A DNA stretch of 64,000 nt, from positions 124,001 to 188,000 of the forward strand of contig JAJDUF010000004.1 of assembly GCA_022826725.1 (NCBI GenBank), written 5' to 3'. Below the pieces are notes generated by a model. The model ran no database searches. It was not told where the DNA came from and was given only the letters and a program-made list of their open reading frames with translations. The translations under genes were made by a program, and so were the position numbers. Positions 18,607 through 27,006 of this stretch are shown here, piece after piece. The number at the start of each line of letters is the position of its first letter. Position 1 is the first letter of the stretch. Source of the stretch: Chloroflexota bacterium. GTDB taxonomy: Bacteria; Chloroflexota; UBA11872; UBA12225; JAJDUF01.

Positions 18607-18783
18607 AAAGAACCTGGCTGCACAATCTACGCTGGCGACTATTGTACTGCTTCCGAGCCGGCCGGCGGCGGACCTGGTAGGCTTGAGCGCGCAACTGTGT
18701 AACTGGTCGCGGCCGAGCACCGCCTTGCGCCGGGACACGCAGTTACGCGCGATCCGATTTCCTGCGCCGCGAAAGGAGCTACC

Positions 18784-19572
18784 ATGAGAGAGAACAAACT
18801 ACGCACGCTGTTGAACACCGGGCAGCCGTCGCTCGGCACGCACGTCCACAGCGCCTGGCCCTCGATCATCGAGGTTGTCGGCCATACCGGCGTCTACGAC
18901 TACGTCGAGTTTGTCTCCGAGTACGCCCCCTTCGATCTTCACGACTTGGACCATCTGTGCCGCGCAGCCGAAATCTTCGACCTCGGCACGATGATCAAAG
19001 TTGACCAAGAGCCGCGCCGCTTCACGGCCCAGCGAGCCATCGGCTCCGGCTTCCAAAGCGTCCTCTTTGCCGACTGCCGCAGCGCCGCCGACGCGCGGGA
19101 CTGCGTGCAGGCCGTCCGGCCGGAAACACCCTCCGACGGCGGACTCCACGGCGTCGGGATGCGCCGGGCGTTCTACATGGGCTACGGCGGCACGCCGGAC
19201 TACGTGCAGGCACTCAACGACATCGTGGTCGTGCTCATGATCGAGAAGCGCGGAGCGGTGGAGCAGCTGGATGAGATTCTGGCGGTAGACGGCGTAGACA
19301 TGGTCCAGTGGGGACCGTCGGACTACTCGATGAGCATCGGTCGGGCCGGTCAGCCCCAGCATCCCGAGGTGCAAGCCGCGAAGCAGAAGGTCTTCGAGAC
19401 CTGCCAGCGCATGGGCATTCCGGCGCGGGCCGAGATCAGCAGCCCGGACGAGGCCGCGCCGTACCTGGAGATGGGCGTCCGCCACTTCTGTATCGGCACC
19501 GATATTTCGATCCTGCACAACTGGTTCAAGCAGAACGGCGGCGAGCTACGCGACGCCATCGAGCGGGCGTAG
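18784..19572 (+). CDS. HpcH/HpaI aldolase family protein
   Basis: A 262-residue TIM-barrel class II aldolase/citrate lyase-like protein, of the kind that cleaves 2-keto-3-deoxy acids such as 2,4-dihydroxyhept-2-ene-1,7-dioate. It begins with LRTLLNTGQPSLGTHVHSAWP, has MIEKRGAVEQLDEIL supplying the metal-binding Glu, and VQWGPSDYSMSIG as the conserved late motif. Shine-Dalgarno AAAGGAG precedes the ATG. The substrate is unknown and no pathway neighbour is adjacent. Confidence 0.85.
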   Translation: MRENKLRTLLNTGQPSLGTHVHSAWPSIIEVVGHTGVYDYVEFVSEYAPFDLHDLDHLCRAAEIFDLGTMIKVDQEPRRFTAQRAIGSGFQSVLFADCRSAADARDCVQAVRPETPSDGGLHGVGMRRAFYMGYGGTPDYVQALNDIVVVLMIEKRGAVEQLDEILAVDGVDMVQWGPSDYSMSIGRAGQPQHPEVQAAKQKVFETCQRMGIPARAEISSPDEAAPYLEMGVRHFCIGTDISILHNWFKQNGGELRDAIERA

Positions 19573-19599
19573 CGCGGCTACATACTCGACGGGCGGCAC

Positions 19600-19676
19600 A
19601 CCTCACCCCCGGCCCCCGTAGGGGCGCAGCATGTTGCGCCCCTCCCCCTGCGAAGCGGGGGGCCATAGGGGGGCCG
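19600..19676. repeat. Composite palindromic repeat (types B, C and D)
   Basis: Contains a type B end (CCTCACCCCCGGCCCCC), a type C hairpin (AGGGGCGCAGCATGTTGCGCCCCT, 19620-19643) and a type D hairpin (CCCCCTGCGAAGCGGGGGG) followed by CCATAGGGGGGCC. Types C and D occur in the same order at 54.25-54.31 kb. Confidence 0.75.
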
Positions 19677-19712
19677 AAACCTCTGCGCGGAGCAGCCAGG
19701 AAGGAGACGACT

Positions 19713-20270
19713 ATGGCGATCACAGCGACCAAGCTGCTGACTGCTGACGACCTCCTGCGGCTGGATAGCCAGGGTGTGCGCGGCGAGCTGATCCGGGGGG
19801 TATTTCACGAGATCATGTCTTCGGGAGTGGAGCACGGCAAGATCGCAATGAAGTTGGGCATTCTCTTGGGCATCTTCATCATGCCGCGGAAGCTGGGTAC
19901 CTTGGTGGCCTCGGACGTGGGCGTCTGGTTGGAGCGCGACCCGGATACCGTGCGCGAGCCGGACATCGCCTACTTCTCGGCAGCGCGGCTGCCAACGGAC
20001 GTGCGGATTACGGGCTACGCCGAGGTGCCCCCCGATCTGGTGGTGGAAATCGTCTCTCCCAGCGACACTCGGCGCGCGGTCCGCGACAAGGCCCGGATGT
20101 GGTTGAGCTATGGCGTGGCGCTGGTGTGGGTCGTGCAGCCCGACACGCGCACGGTGGATGTGTACGAGCCGGACCAGGCAGCGGTGATGCTCACCGACAA
20201 CGACACGCTCGACGGTGCGGCGGTGCTCCCCGGCTTCACCTGCCCAATCAGCGACCTCTTCGATACGTAG
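19713..20270 (+). CDS. Uma2-family PD-(D/E)XK nuclease-like protein
   Basis: A 185-residue Uma2 (DUF820) protein. The restriction-endonuclease-like core is visible: VREPDIAYFSAARLP provides the PD-type acidic residue and LVVEIVSPSD the ExV strand, followed by RDKARMWLSYGVALVWVVQPDTRTVDVY. The family is abundant in Cyanobacteria and Chloroflexota; its role is unknown. The ATG at 19713 has an AAGGAG Shine-Dalgarno 7 bases upstream; longer in-frame versions run back through the repeat and the aldolase gene. A second Uma2 gene lies at 38.0 kb. Confidence 0.85.
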   Translation: MAITATKLLTADDLLRLDSQGVRGELIRGVFHEIMSSGVEHGKIAMKLGILLGIFIMPRKLGTLVASDVGVWLERDPDTVREPDIAYFSAARLPTDVRITGYAEVPPDLVVEIVSPSDTRRAVRDKARMWLSYGVALVWVVQPDTRTVDVYEPDQAAVMLTDNDTLDGAAVLPGFTCPISDLFDT

Positions 20271-20377
20271 GTCCTGACCGGTGACCGGTGGGCAGCGGTC
20301 AGGCCATGTACTGGCGGTCCGGAGGGCGGCTGCCGCACCATTCGGTCACTATTTGCGCCAATCCTGGCTAAAACAGG

Positions 20378-20383
20378 TACAAT
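20378..20383 (+). promoter_or_regulatory. Possible -10 element upstream of the chaperonin-like gene
   Basis: TACAAT at 20378-20383, with TTGCGC 19 bases upstream, is the only promoter-like sequence in the 240-base gap before the chaperonin-like gene. It would give a leader of about 120 bases. No CIRCE (TTAGCACTC-N9-GAGTGCTAA) element is present, so HrcA-type heat-shock control is not indicated. Confidence 0.35.
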
Positions 20384-20512
20384 GTAGGCGTCAACCAGAG
20401 AAGCGTAGTTTACAAGGCTTGTTGAGGCGTAGTCCCGCATGGGGGGCCGGGGGTGCGAAGTGACTAGCCCAATGAGCAAAGCCGATACCTTCCTACGTTC
20501 GGAGGAACCGGT

Positions 20513-22237
20513 ATGCCTAGGCCCAGTTCTGCTCGCGTTGCCGATCCGCGTGCTCCACATCTAGCCAAGCCCGAAGACGAGCGCTACCCACCGCCACCCG
20601 ACGTTGACCCCTACGGTGTAGTGTTGAGCCGCGATGCACGTGCGAATATCAAGCGCGGCTTCGATACCATGGCCACCACGCTCCGGGTAACCCTCGGCCC
20701 CGTTGCCCGCACGGTCGTGATGGAGTCGCTCTCCACCGCCCGCCCGCCGGAAGTGCTGGCCGACGCGGCCACCATCGCCCGGCGCATCATTGGCATCCCC
20801 AACCACTGGGAAGACATGGGCGCCATGATGATTCGCCACATGGTGTGGCAGGTGCGGGAGAACGTCGGCGACGGGGCCGCCACCACCGCCGTCCTCGCGC
20901 AAGCCCTCCTGGACGAGGCCACCAGAGTCGTCGCGTCCGGCACGAACGCGATGATGGTGCGCCGGGGGGTGGAAGCGGGTCTCGCCGAGTGCGTCAAGGT
21001 GCTCGAAGACCTGGCGATACCCATGGAAACGGAAGAGCAGATCGAGGCCCTGGCCGTCGCGGCTGCCGGGCACGACAAGATCGGTGCCTATATCGCCGAG
21101 ATTCTCGACATCCTCGGCACGGACGCCGTCATCCTGGTCCAAGAGCACGTCGGCCTGGAGATAGACCGCGAATATATCGAAGGCCTGCAATGGGATAGTG
21201 GCTATTGGTCGGCCTACTTCTGCGACGACCTCAGCCGGATGGAAGCCACGATCGAGAACCCCATCATTATCTCGACCGACACGAACCTGGAGAAAGTCGA
21301 GGATGTCCTCCCCCTCCTGGAACAGGTCATGGAGGTGAAGGACGAGCTACAGGCCGGCGGGCTGGTCATCTTCGCCAACGACATTCGCGGTCCGGCATTG
21401 GCGCTGATGGTGTCCAATAACCAGAAGGGCACTCTGCGCTGCCTGGGGGTCAAAGCCCCCGGCGCCGGCGACCGGCGTATTCGCATCCTCGAGGACATCG
21501 CCGTCCTAACGGGGGCACGGTTCATTTCCGAAGATGCCGGCGAGCGCCTCCGTGAAGCGACGCTCGCCGATCTGGGACGTGCGCGGCGCGTTTGGGCCAA
21601 CCGCGACTTCCACAGCATCATCGGCGGAGCCGGGAGCCACGCAGCGATCCAACAACGCACGGCGGAAATCCAAGAAACCATTCCCGATGCCGAGAACGAG
21701 TTCGAGCGCACCAAGCTGCGCGAGCGGATCGCCAAGCTCACCGGCGGCTGCGGCATCCTGCGGGTTGCGGCCCCCACCGAGCGCGAGCGCGACGAGCTAA
21801 AGCAGCGCGCGCAAGAGGCGGTGTCTGCAGCCCGCGCCGCGGCGGAGGAAGGCGTGGTGCCCGGCGGGGGCGCAGCCTATATGGCCTGCATTCCCGCCCT
21901 GGAATCGCTGGCCACCGAGCATGAGACCTCTAGCCCGGATGGTGTCGCCGCCGGCATCCGGGTCCTGGCACGGGCGCTCGAAGCACCGGCCTATTGGATC
22001 GCCGAGAACGCCGGTCACGATGGCCGCGCCGCCATTGCCGCAGCCAAAGAGGCGGGGCCGGGCCACGCGCTCGATGCCACCACCGGCGAGATCAGCGACA
22101 TGCGACAGTCGCAGGCGCTCGATCCGCTCAAGATCGTCCGCATCGGCCTGGAGACGGCCATCAGCGGCGCCGTCATGGCGCTGACCACCGACGCCCAGGT
22201 ACGCACCAAGAACCAGGAGCCAGAGGTCAATCCTTAG
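20513..22237 (+). CDS. Divergent GroEL-like chaperonin paralogue
   Basis: A 574-residue protein aligning along the whole Cpn60 fold, with a 30-residue Pro-rich N-terminal extension. Landmarks are TLRVTLGPVARTVVM (GroEL LGPKGR), VGDGAATTAVLAQ (GDGTTT) and AAEEGVVPGGGAAY. Nucleotide-site changes are striking: LGPKG becomes LGPVA (61-65), Lys51 becomes Ala83 while Asp52 is kept as D84, Asp87 is kept as D120 but Thr89/Thr90 become Ala122/Ala123, and the catalytic Asp398 becomes Glu435. The GGM-repeat tail is absent and there is no groES neighbour. This is therefore not the housekeeping GroEL and may bind or hydrolyse ATP poorly. A GGAGG Shine-Dalgarno precedes the ATG. The Asp-box protein starts 20 bases downstream. 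Confidence 0.88.
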   Translation: MPRPSSARVADPRAPHLAKPEDERYPPPPDVDPYGVVLSRDARANIKRGFDTMATTLRVTLGPVARTVVMESLSTARPPEVLADAATIARRIIGIPNHWEDMGAMMIRHMVWQVRENVGDGAATTAVLAQALLDEATRVVASGTNAMMVRRGVEAGLAECVKVLEDLAIPMETEEQIEALAVAAAGHDKIGAYIAEILDILGTDAVILVQEHVGLEIDREYIEGLQWDSGYWSAYFCDDLSRMEATIENPIIISTDTNLEKVEDVLPLLEQVMEVKDELQAGGLVIFANDIRGPALALMVSNNQKGTLRCLGVKAPGAGDRRIRILEDIAVLTGARFISEDAGERLREATLADLGRARRVWANRDFHSIIGGAGSHAAIQQRTAEIQETIPDAENEFERTKLRERIAKLTGGCGILRVAAPTERERDELKQRAQEAVSAARAAAEEGVVPGGGAAYMACIPALESLATEHETSSPDGVAAGIRVLARALEAPAYWIAENAGHDGRAAIAAAKEAGPGHALDATTGEISDMRQSQALDPLKIVRIGLETAISGAVMALTTDAQVRTKNQEPEVNP

Positions 22238-22257
22238 AAGAGAGGTAGGCGCAACGT

Positions 22258-24423
22258 ATGCAATCAGGGGAGCCGAAGATCGTCCAATTCCCGACCGAGC
22301 GTGCCCGCCAGCGCGCCGGCGGCGCGCCCGCCGCGGCGCCGGCGGAGCCGCTCCCACCACCGGGTGACCGCTGGGATCTGGTCTCGCCCGCCGGCGGCTG
22401 GGGTGGCACGGTGCTCGCGTTGAGCACACCAGCCCCCCTTGCGGAGGACGAGACACAACCGCTCTTCGCCGGGACGACGTCCGGCTGCTTCATTTCGCTG
22501 GACAACGGCCAGACCTGGGAGCCACAGAACGAGGGGTTGAGCAGCCCCTATGTGCAGGCGATCACCGTCTCGCCGCAGTACGACCGGGAGCCTACGGTCT
22601 TTGCCGGCTCCCTCGGCGGCGGCGTCATGCGCTCCCGCGACGGCGGCTACACGTGGGCGCGCATGGAGTTTTGGCAGGCCGCCGCGCCGGTCACAGCCAT
22701 CGCCCTCTCCCCCCGCTTTCCCAGCGATGGCACGATCCTGGCCGCCACCCAGTACGAAGGCATCCAGCGTTCTACGAACGCCGGGAACACGTGGTCTACG
22801 GCGAACTTCGGCCTCGCCGATCTGTCCATCATGGCGTTGGCCGTCTCGCCGGCCTTCGACGAGGACGAAATCGTCTTCTGCGCCGCCACAGACGGCCTCT
22901 ACCGCTCGACCAACGGCGCCCGCGCCTGGCGGCGGGTCCGCGGCCTGCCCACCGAAGCGGTGCAGGCCATTGCCTTCTCCCCCGAGTTCCCGGACGACGG
23001 CACAATCTTCGTTGGCACCGAAGACGCCGGAATCTTTTGCTCTACCAACCGTGGCATGCGCTGGCGGCCCGTGAACGACGGACTGGCGGATGCCGATGGA
23101 GGCGAGCCGCCGCCGGTGAATGCGCTCTGGGTCTCACCGGATTTTGGGCATGACCGCACCATCTTTGCCGGCACCGCGGGGAGTGGGGTCTTCCGCTCCA
23201 CCGACGGCGGTAAGACCTGGCAGACGCACGGCGCCGATGGCGAGGCTGTGATGGCGCTGCTCGGTCAGCCAGACGGCGCGATCCTCGCCGGCTGTCACCA
23301 AACCGGCATTATGCGTGTCGCGTCGGACGGCACCACCACGCCAGCGAGCCAGGGCCTCGCCGCCCGCTCGATGTCTGCGCTGGCGCTCTCACCGAGCTTT
23401 GACCACGACGGCGTGCTCTACACGGCCGGCATCGAAGACGGCGTTCTGCGGTCCGCTGACCGCGGGGCGACCTGGCAGCCGGTCGGGGCGCTGCCGACGA
23501 ATCAGGTGCTCTCGTTGGCCGTCGTGCCGCGACCGCTTCCGGAGCATGTCCTCCTTGCGGCGACCGACGACGGCCTCTATCGCTCGACCGATTCCGGGGC
23601 ACAGTGGGAACGCGCGGAGTTCCCCGAGGGCGATGAGGATGAGGATGAGTCTGTTATCGCCGGCCTAGACAAGGACGCGGTACGCATGGTGACGTGCGCT
23701 GGCGGCACACCCAACGAGGAGAGCGTCTGTGCAGCGGTCGTCGGGCAGCGACTGATGCTCTCGATGGACAGCGGCGCCACATGGTCGGCGATCCAGCCGC
23801 CCACCAACGAAGAAATGCTGATCGGTGTGGCGCTTTCGCCGCAGTATCGCCGCGACCGCACGGTCCTCGTCGGCACGTATTCGCAAGTTGGCGCCGCTCG
23901 CCTGGGCCGCGTGCGCGCTCCTGGTGCCCGTGCCGCGTGGCGCCAGGATCTCCTGGCCAGCACCGTGACGATTTGGCGGTCGCTCGACGGCGGCGAGAAA
24001 TGGACGCCGATCATCGAGCAGTTGAGCGGCTCCCGCTGGGCCGCCTTTGGACTACCGGACGACTATCGCGGTGATCAGGAGGACGCGCGTAACCGCTTCT
24101 TTGTAGGTCTCGGGACGCTGGTGCTGCGGCCGATGTTTGGCGGGAAAGCCCTCTGGATCGCCGAGCGTGTCGGCCGGCCCTCCAGCGGCGTGCTGTCCAT
24201 CGCCCTTACGAGCGGCGGGGTCTGGGGCCGGGCGCTCTTCATTGGCTCCAGCGAGGGCGTGTACCGCTCCGACGACGAGGGCTTGACCTGGCAGGCGGTG
24301 AACGCCGGGTTGGAGTCGCGCACTGTAGTATCGGTGGCCCTCTCCCCCGGCTTCAACGAGGACGGTCAGGCGTATGCACTGACTCTTGGCGGCACGCTCT
24401 GGCGCCTGGCGGCCGGCAACTAA
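22258..24423 (+). CDS. Asp-box (BNR) beta-propeller protein
   Basis: A 721-residue protein built of about 11 Asp-box/BNR-like motifs (S-x-D-x-G-x-T-W), such as SLDNGQTW, SRDGGYTW, STDGGKTW, SADRGATW, SMDSGATW, SLDGGEKW and SDDEGLTW, interleaved with VAVSPxFxxDxxIF strands. This predicts a sortilin/photosynthesis-assembly-type propeller, perhaps two stacked. There is no signal peptide or anchor; the N-terminus is a short Ala/Pro linker, so it should be cytoplasmic, unlike most sortilin-like proteins. No sialidase active-site Arg triad is apparent, so hydrolase labels would be unwarranted. It starts 20 bases after the chaperonin-like gene, consistent with an operon. Confidence 0.85.
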   Translation: MQSGEPKIVQFPTERARQRAGGAPAAAPAEPLPPPGDRWDLVSPAGGWGGTVLALSTPAPLAEDETQPLFAGTTSGCFISLDNGQTWEPQNEGLSSPYVQAITVSPQYDREPTVFAGSLGGGVMRSRDGGYTWARMEFWQAAAPVTAIALSPRFPSDGTILAATQYEGIQRSTNAGNTWSTANFGLADLSIMALAVSPAFDEDEIVFCAATDGLYRSTNGARAWRRVRGLPTEAVQAIAFSPEFPDDGTIFVGTEDAGIFCSTNRGMRWRPVNDGLADADGGEPPPVNALWVSPDFGHDRTIFAGTAGSGVFRSTDGGKTWQTHGADGEAVMALLGQPDGAILAGCHQTGIMRVASDGTTTPASQGLAARSMSALALSPSFDHDGVLYTAGIEDGVLRSADRGATWQPVGALPTNQVLSLAVVPRPLPEHVLLAATDDGLYRSTDSGAQWERAEFPEGDEDEDESVIAGLDKDAVRMVTCAGGTPNEESVCAAVVGQRLMLSMDSGATWSAIQPPTNEEMLIGVALSPQYRRDRTVLVGTYSQVGAARLGRVRAPGARAAWRQDLLASTVTIWRSLDGGEKWTPIIEQLSGSRWAAFGLPDDYRGDQEDARNRFFVGLGTLVLRPMFGGKALWIAERVGRPSSGVLSIALTSGGVWGRALFIGSSEGVYRSDDEGLTWQAVNAGLESRTVVSVALSPGFNEDGQAYALTLGGTLWRLAAGN

Positions 24424-24487
24424 CTGGCATTCCCAATTGTCCGCGAAGCGGTCCACCCGGCGCGGGCCTGTGAGAAGGAGGAAGGCG

Positions 24488-24814
24488 ATGGCACACTACT
24501 TATATCAGGTCGCCTATAGCCAGGAGTCCTGGGCAACACAGCTTCAGACCCCCCGGAACGTCACGGAACGCATCGCGGGGCCAGTGGCAGAGCTTGGCGG
24601 CAACGTCGTTGGCGCTTGGTATGCCTTCGGTGAGTACGACCTGATCATCATCCTGGAGATGCCTGACAACGTCAGTATGGCTGCGCTTGCTCTAGCCTTT
24701 GCCGCGGGCGGCGCGGTGGGTACGGCCAAGACGACCGTGCTCATGCCCCTCGAGGATGGGTTGGCGGCGATGGGCAAAGCGGCCGGCTCCAGCTACCGAC
24801 CACCCGCCAGTTGA
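24488..24814 (+). CDS. GYD-domain protein (copy 1)
   Basis: A 108-residue GYD-family protein, a small ferredoxin-like alpha/beta fold of unknown function. It begins AHYLYQVAYSQESWATQLQ and contains GAWYAFGEYDLIIILEMPDN, the family signature, and ends in FAAGGAVGTAKTTVLMPLED. Shine-Dalgarno AGAAGGAGG precedes the ATG. It is 64 bases after the propeller gene on the same strand and is a tandem duplicate of the next gene. Confidence 0.88.
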   Translation: MAHYLYQVAYSQESWATQLQTPRNVTERIAGPVAELGGNVVGAWYAFGEYDLIIILEMPDNVSMAALALAFAAGGAVGTAKTTVLMPLEDGLAAMGKAAGSSYRPPAS

Positions 24815-24961
24815 TCCCGCCGCCCGCACCTCACTGCACCCAACTGGCGCCGTCTAGTCCCCGCGCAGCGCCCTCGCTCGATTGAGGTCCTGCACAGTTC
24901 GGGGTACCGTCGGCCCACCGCACCGGCTACCTGATGCGGGCCTGCGAGGAGGAGGATTGCG

Positions 24962-25288
24962 ATGGCGTACTATCTGTACCAGGCCACATATACACGCGAA
25001 GCGTGGGCGGCGCAGTTGCAGAATCCCCAGAACGTCGCTGATCGCGCACGCGCCAGCGTCGAAGAGCTCGGCGGCACCATCGTCGGGGTCTGGTACGCGT
25101 TTGGCGAGTCCGACCTAATCGGCGTCGTGGAGATGCCGGACAACGTGAGCATGGCTGCTCTGGCCATGGCCTTCGCCGCGGGTGGAGCCGTGAGCGCCGC
25201 CAAGACAACTGTGCTCATGCCCCTCGAGGATGGGCTGGCGGCGATGAGCAAGGCGGCCGCCTCCAGCTATCAACCACCCAAGAGTTGA
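24962..25288 (+). CDS. GYD-domain protein (copy 2)
   Basis: Same length (108 residues) and architecture as copy 1, with near-identical stretches such as VWYAFGESDLIGVVEMPDN and TTVLMPLEDGLAAM. Divergence is concentrated in the N-terminal third and at helix surfaces. The leader (CGGGCCTGCGAGGAGGAGGATTGCG) also resembles that of copy 1, so the duplicated unit included the ribosome binding site. It may form a heterodimer with copy 1; this is inference. Confidence 0.88.
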   Translation: MAYYLYQATYTREAWAAQLQNPQNVADRARASVEELGGTIVGVWYAFGESDLIGVVEMPDNVSMAALAMAFAAGGAVSAAKTTVLMPLEDGLAAMSKAAASSYQPPKS

Positions 25289-25304
25289 ACCGACTACTCC
25301 GCCG

Positions 25305-26561
25305 CTAAAGCCGCACGACCTCGCCTTTCGCCAAGAGCGCGGCGGCGCCGAGGCCACGCACCGCTAGGACGCGGCTGTTCGCAAAGTAGGGGAAGTCGAA
25401 GGCCGTGCGGTCACCGGCACGGGCACCGGGCACCGGGAACAGCCGCGCCGTCAGCGGCTTGTCGAGGCGGGCGGCCAGCGTGGCCATGTCCAGGATGATC
25501 GCCGCCAGTTCATCGCTGCCCGTATCACCGGGCAGGGGCACGGTATCGAGGCCGAGGCCGCAGACCGCCGCATAGAGCAGCAGGCTATCCACGCTGACCA
25601 GCCCCTCGCTGGCGCGCTGCGCCAAGCGGGAGTCCTCGAGAACCGGCAGCATCAGGCCGGAATACCCCGTCCGCGGCATGTGTACGGAGCCGAGCGCGCT
25701 GGTCAGTACGGCGGCGGCAAAGAGCGTACCGGAGGCACCGAACTGCGCTACACCCAGCCGTTCGAGCGCCACGGCAATGCTCCGCTCATCGTCCGGGAAC
25801 GGCGCCAGCGACAGGTCCACGCCGCCAAACGCCACTGCTGCATCGTCCTCCACCTCGCCTAAGAAAGACTGCTGTGGGCGGACGATGCGCTCTAGGCGCT
25901 GCCAGTGCCCGTCCAGCGCGGCAATCAGGCACCGTCGGGCCTCGTCCAGGCTCGCCGCGTTCGTGAAGGCCTCGACCGCCACGTCCGCTGCCTCCAACGC
26001 GAGGGCATATCGTGGGTGGCTGCCCTCATGGTAGGCCGCCGGGAAGAACGGGATGTGCGGCGGGCAGTTGGCGAGCGCCGCGAAGCGCAGGTTGCCGAAG
26101 CCGTCGGGAGTGGTCCGCGCGATGTCGGCGATAGCCGCGGCCGTCCGCTCGACGGCCGGCAAGTGTACACCCCCGTTGTGGCTGGCCACCAGCACGGAGC
26201 AGAAGGTCACTTCGGTGGTCCGCACGATCTCCGGGAGCACGTTGATGAGGTCGAGCGCGGCGTGGCGATGCCGAGGGGACGGCGCGTCGAGAATGCGGAC
26301 CGGACCGGCCGACACGTACTCGAATCCGCGCTCGCGGGCCGCCGTTTCGAGCGCGCGGGCGTAGGCCAGCGCCTCTCCGCTATCAGCCCCGGCCAAGATG
26401 GTACTCAACGGCGGGCCAGCCAGCCGCACGGTTTGGACCTCATAGCCGCCGTCGGTGAGCCGCGCCCGCAGGTCCCACGCAAAAGCACCTATGTCGTCCA
26501 GGGCTGTCGGTGCGAAGGGCCACCGCAGCGGCACGCCAACCGTGAGCGAGCGAATCTTCAT
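25305..26561 (-). CDS. DUF711 family protein
   Basis: A 418-residue DUF711 protein, a family with a pyruvate-formate-lyase-like barrel fold but no established reaction. Family features are the start MKIRSLTVGVPLRWP, an EYVSAGP-like segment, the Asn/Gly-rich loop SHNGGVHLPAVERTAAAI, and VEDDAAVAFGGVDLSLAPFP. It lacks the glycyl-radical motif. It is convergent with GYD copy 2 (16-base gap), so it is probably an independent unit. Confidence 0.82.
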   Translation of the reverse strand: MKIRSLTVGVPLRWPFAPTALDDIGAFAWDLRARLTDGGYEVQTVRLAGPPLSTILAGADSGEALAYARALETAARERGFEYVSAGPVRILDAPSPRHRHAALDLINVLPEIVRTTEVTFCSVLVASHNGGVHLPAVERTAAAIADIARTTPDGFGNLRFAALANCPPHIPFFPAAYHEGSHPRYALALEAADVAVEAFTNAASLDEARRCLIAALDGHWQRLERIVRPQQSFLGEVEDDAAVAFGGVDLSLAPFPDDERSIAVALERLGVAQFGASGTLFAAAVLTSALGSVHMPRTGYSGLMLPVLEDSRLAQRASEGLVSVDSLLLYAAVCGLGLDTVPLPGDTGSDELAAIILDMATLAARLDKPLTARLFPVPGARAGDRTAFDFPYFANSRVLAVRGLGAAALLAKGEVVRL

Positions 26562-27006
26562 AGCTTGATTTGCTTTCCGACCGGGACGACGTTCCTCTAC
26601 TCCCCGCTGCTTCTCAGCCCCGGGTGCCGGCCCCGATCAAGGTAGGCTCTAATGCACAGCACCTTCAGAATAGGGTATTATTAGTCATCATAACAACGCG
26701 CGGCCCGCTAGTGGCCGTGCCGGGGCCACCTGACCCCGCTGTGTTCCTCATCCATGCTCACAGAACATACCTCGATAGCCAGCCGCGCGCCCTTCACAAG
26801 GGGCCAGGGCGCCAGCGATACTCCTAGTGGTATCCCTTCCCTACCCCCGTCGCGTTCTCCATCTCGCCACGTGGAGCTACACACCTACCCCCCGCCCCCC
26901 GTCATTGCGGCTTGCGCCGCAATCCAGCCCGACCGGGGGGCACGACGCCCCGCCATGGCTAGCAACGACTACGGTCCCAATGACTCGGAGGAGGTCAACA
27001 AGCCCG
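26562..27006. other. Intergenic region with AT-rich tract and repeat
   Basis: A 445-base gap between divergent DUF711 and the helicase-like gene. It holds an AT-rich stretch near 26665-26695 (GGGTATTATTAGTCATC) that may contain promoters for one or both genes, and the type A repeat at 26888-26940. Open frames here are short and do not resemble proteins. Confidence 0.5.
26888..26940. repeat. Palindromic repeat (type A)
   Basis: GTCATTGCGGCTTGCGCCGCAATCC (26901-26925) is a hairpin flanked by C-runs and GACCGGGGGG. The same hairpin variant recurs near 32.5, 40.4 and 54.2 kb. Confidence 0.7.

Noticed and set aside
20284..20512. CIRCE heat-shock operator before the chaperonin-like gene
   Set aside because: No TTAGCACTC-N9-GAGTGCTAA-like inverted repeat is present.
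22258..24423. Sialidase/exo-alpha-sialidase annotation for the Asp-box protein
   Set aside because: Asp-boxes alone do not imply sialidase; the catalytic Arg triad and Tyr/Glu are not evident.
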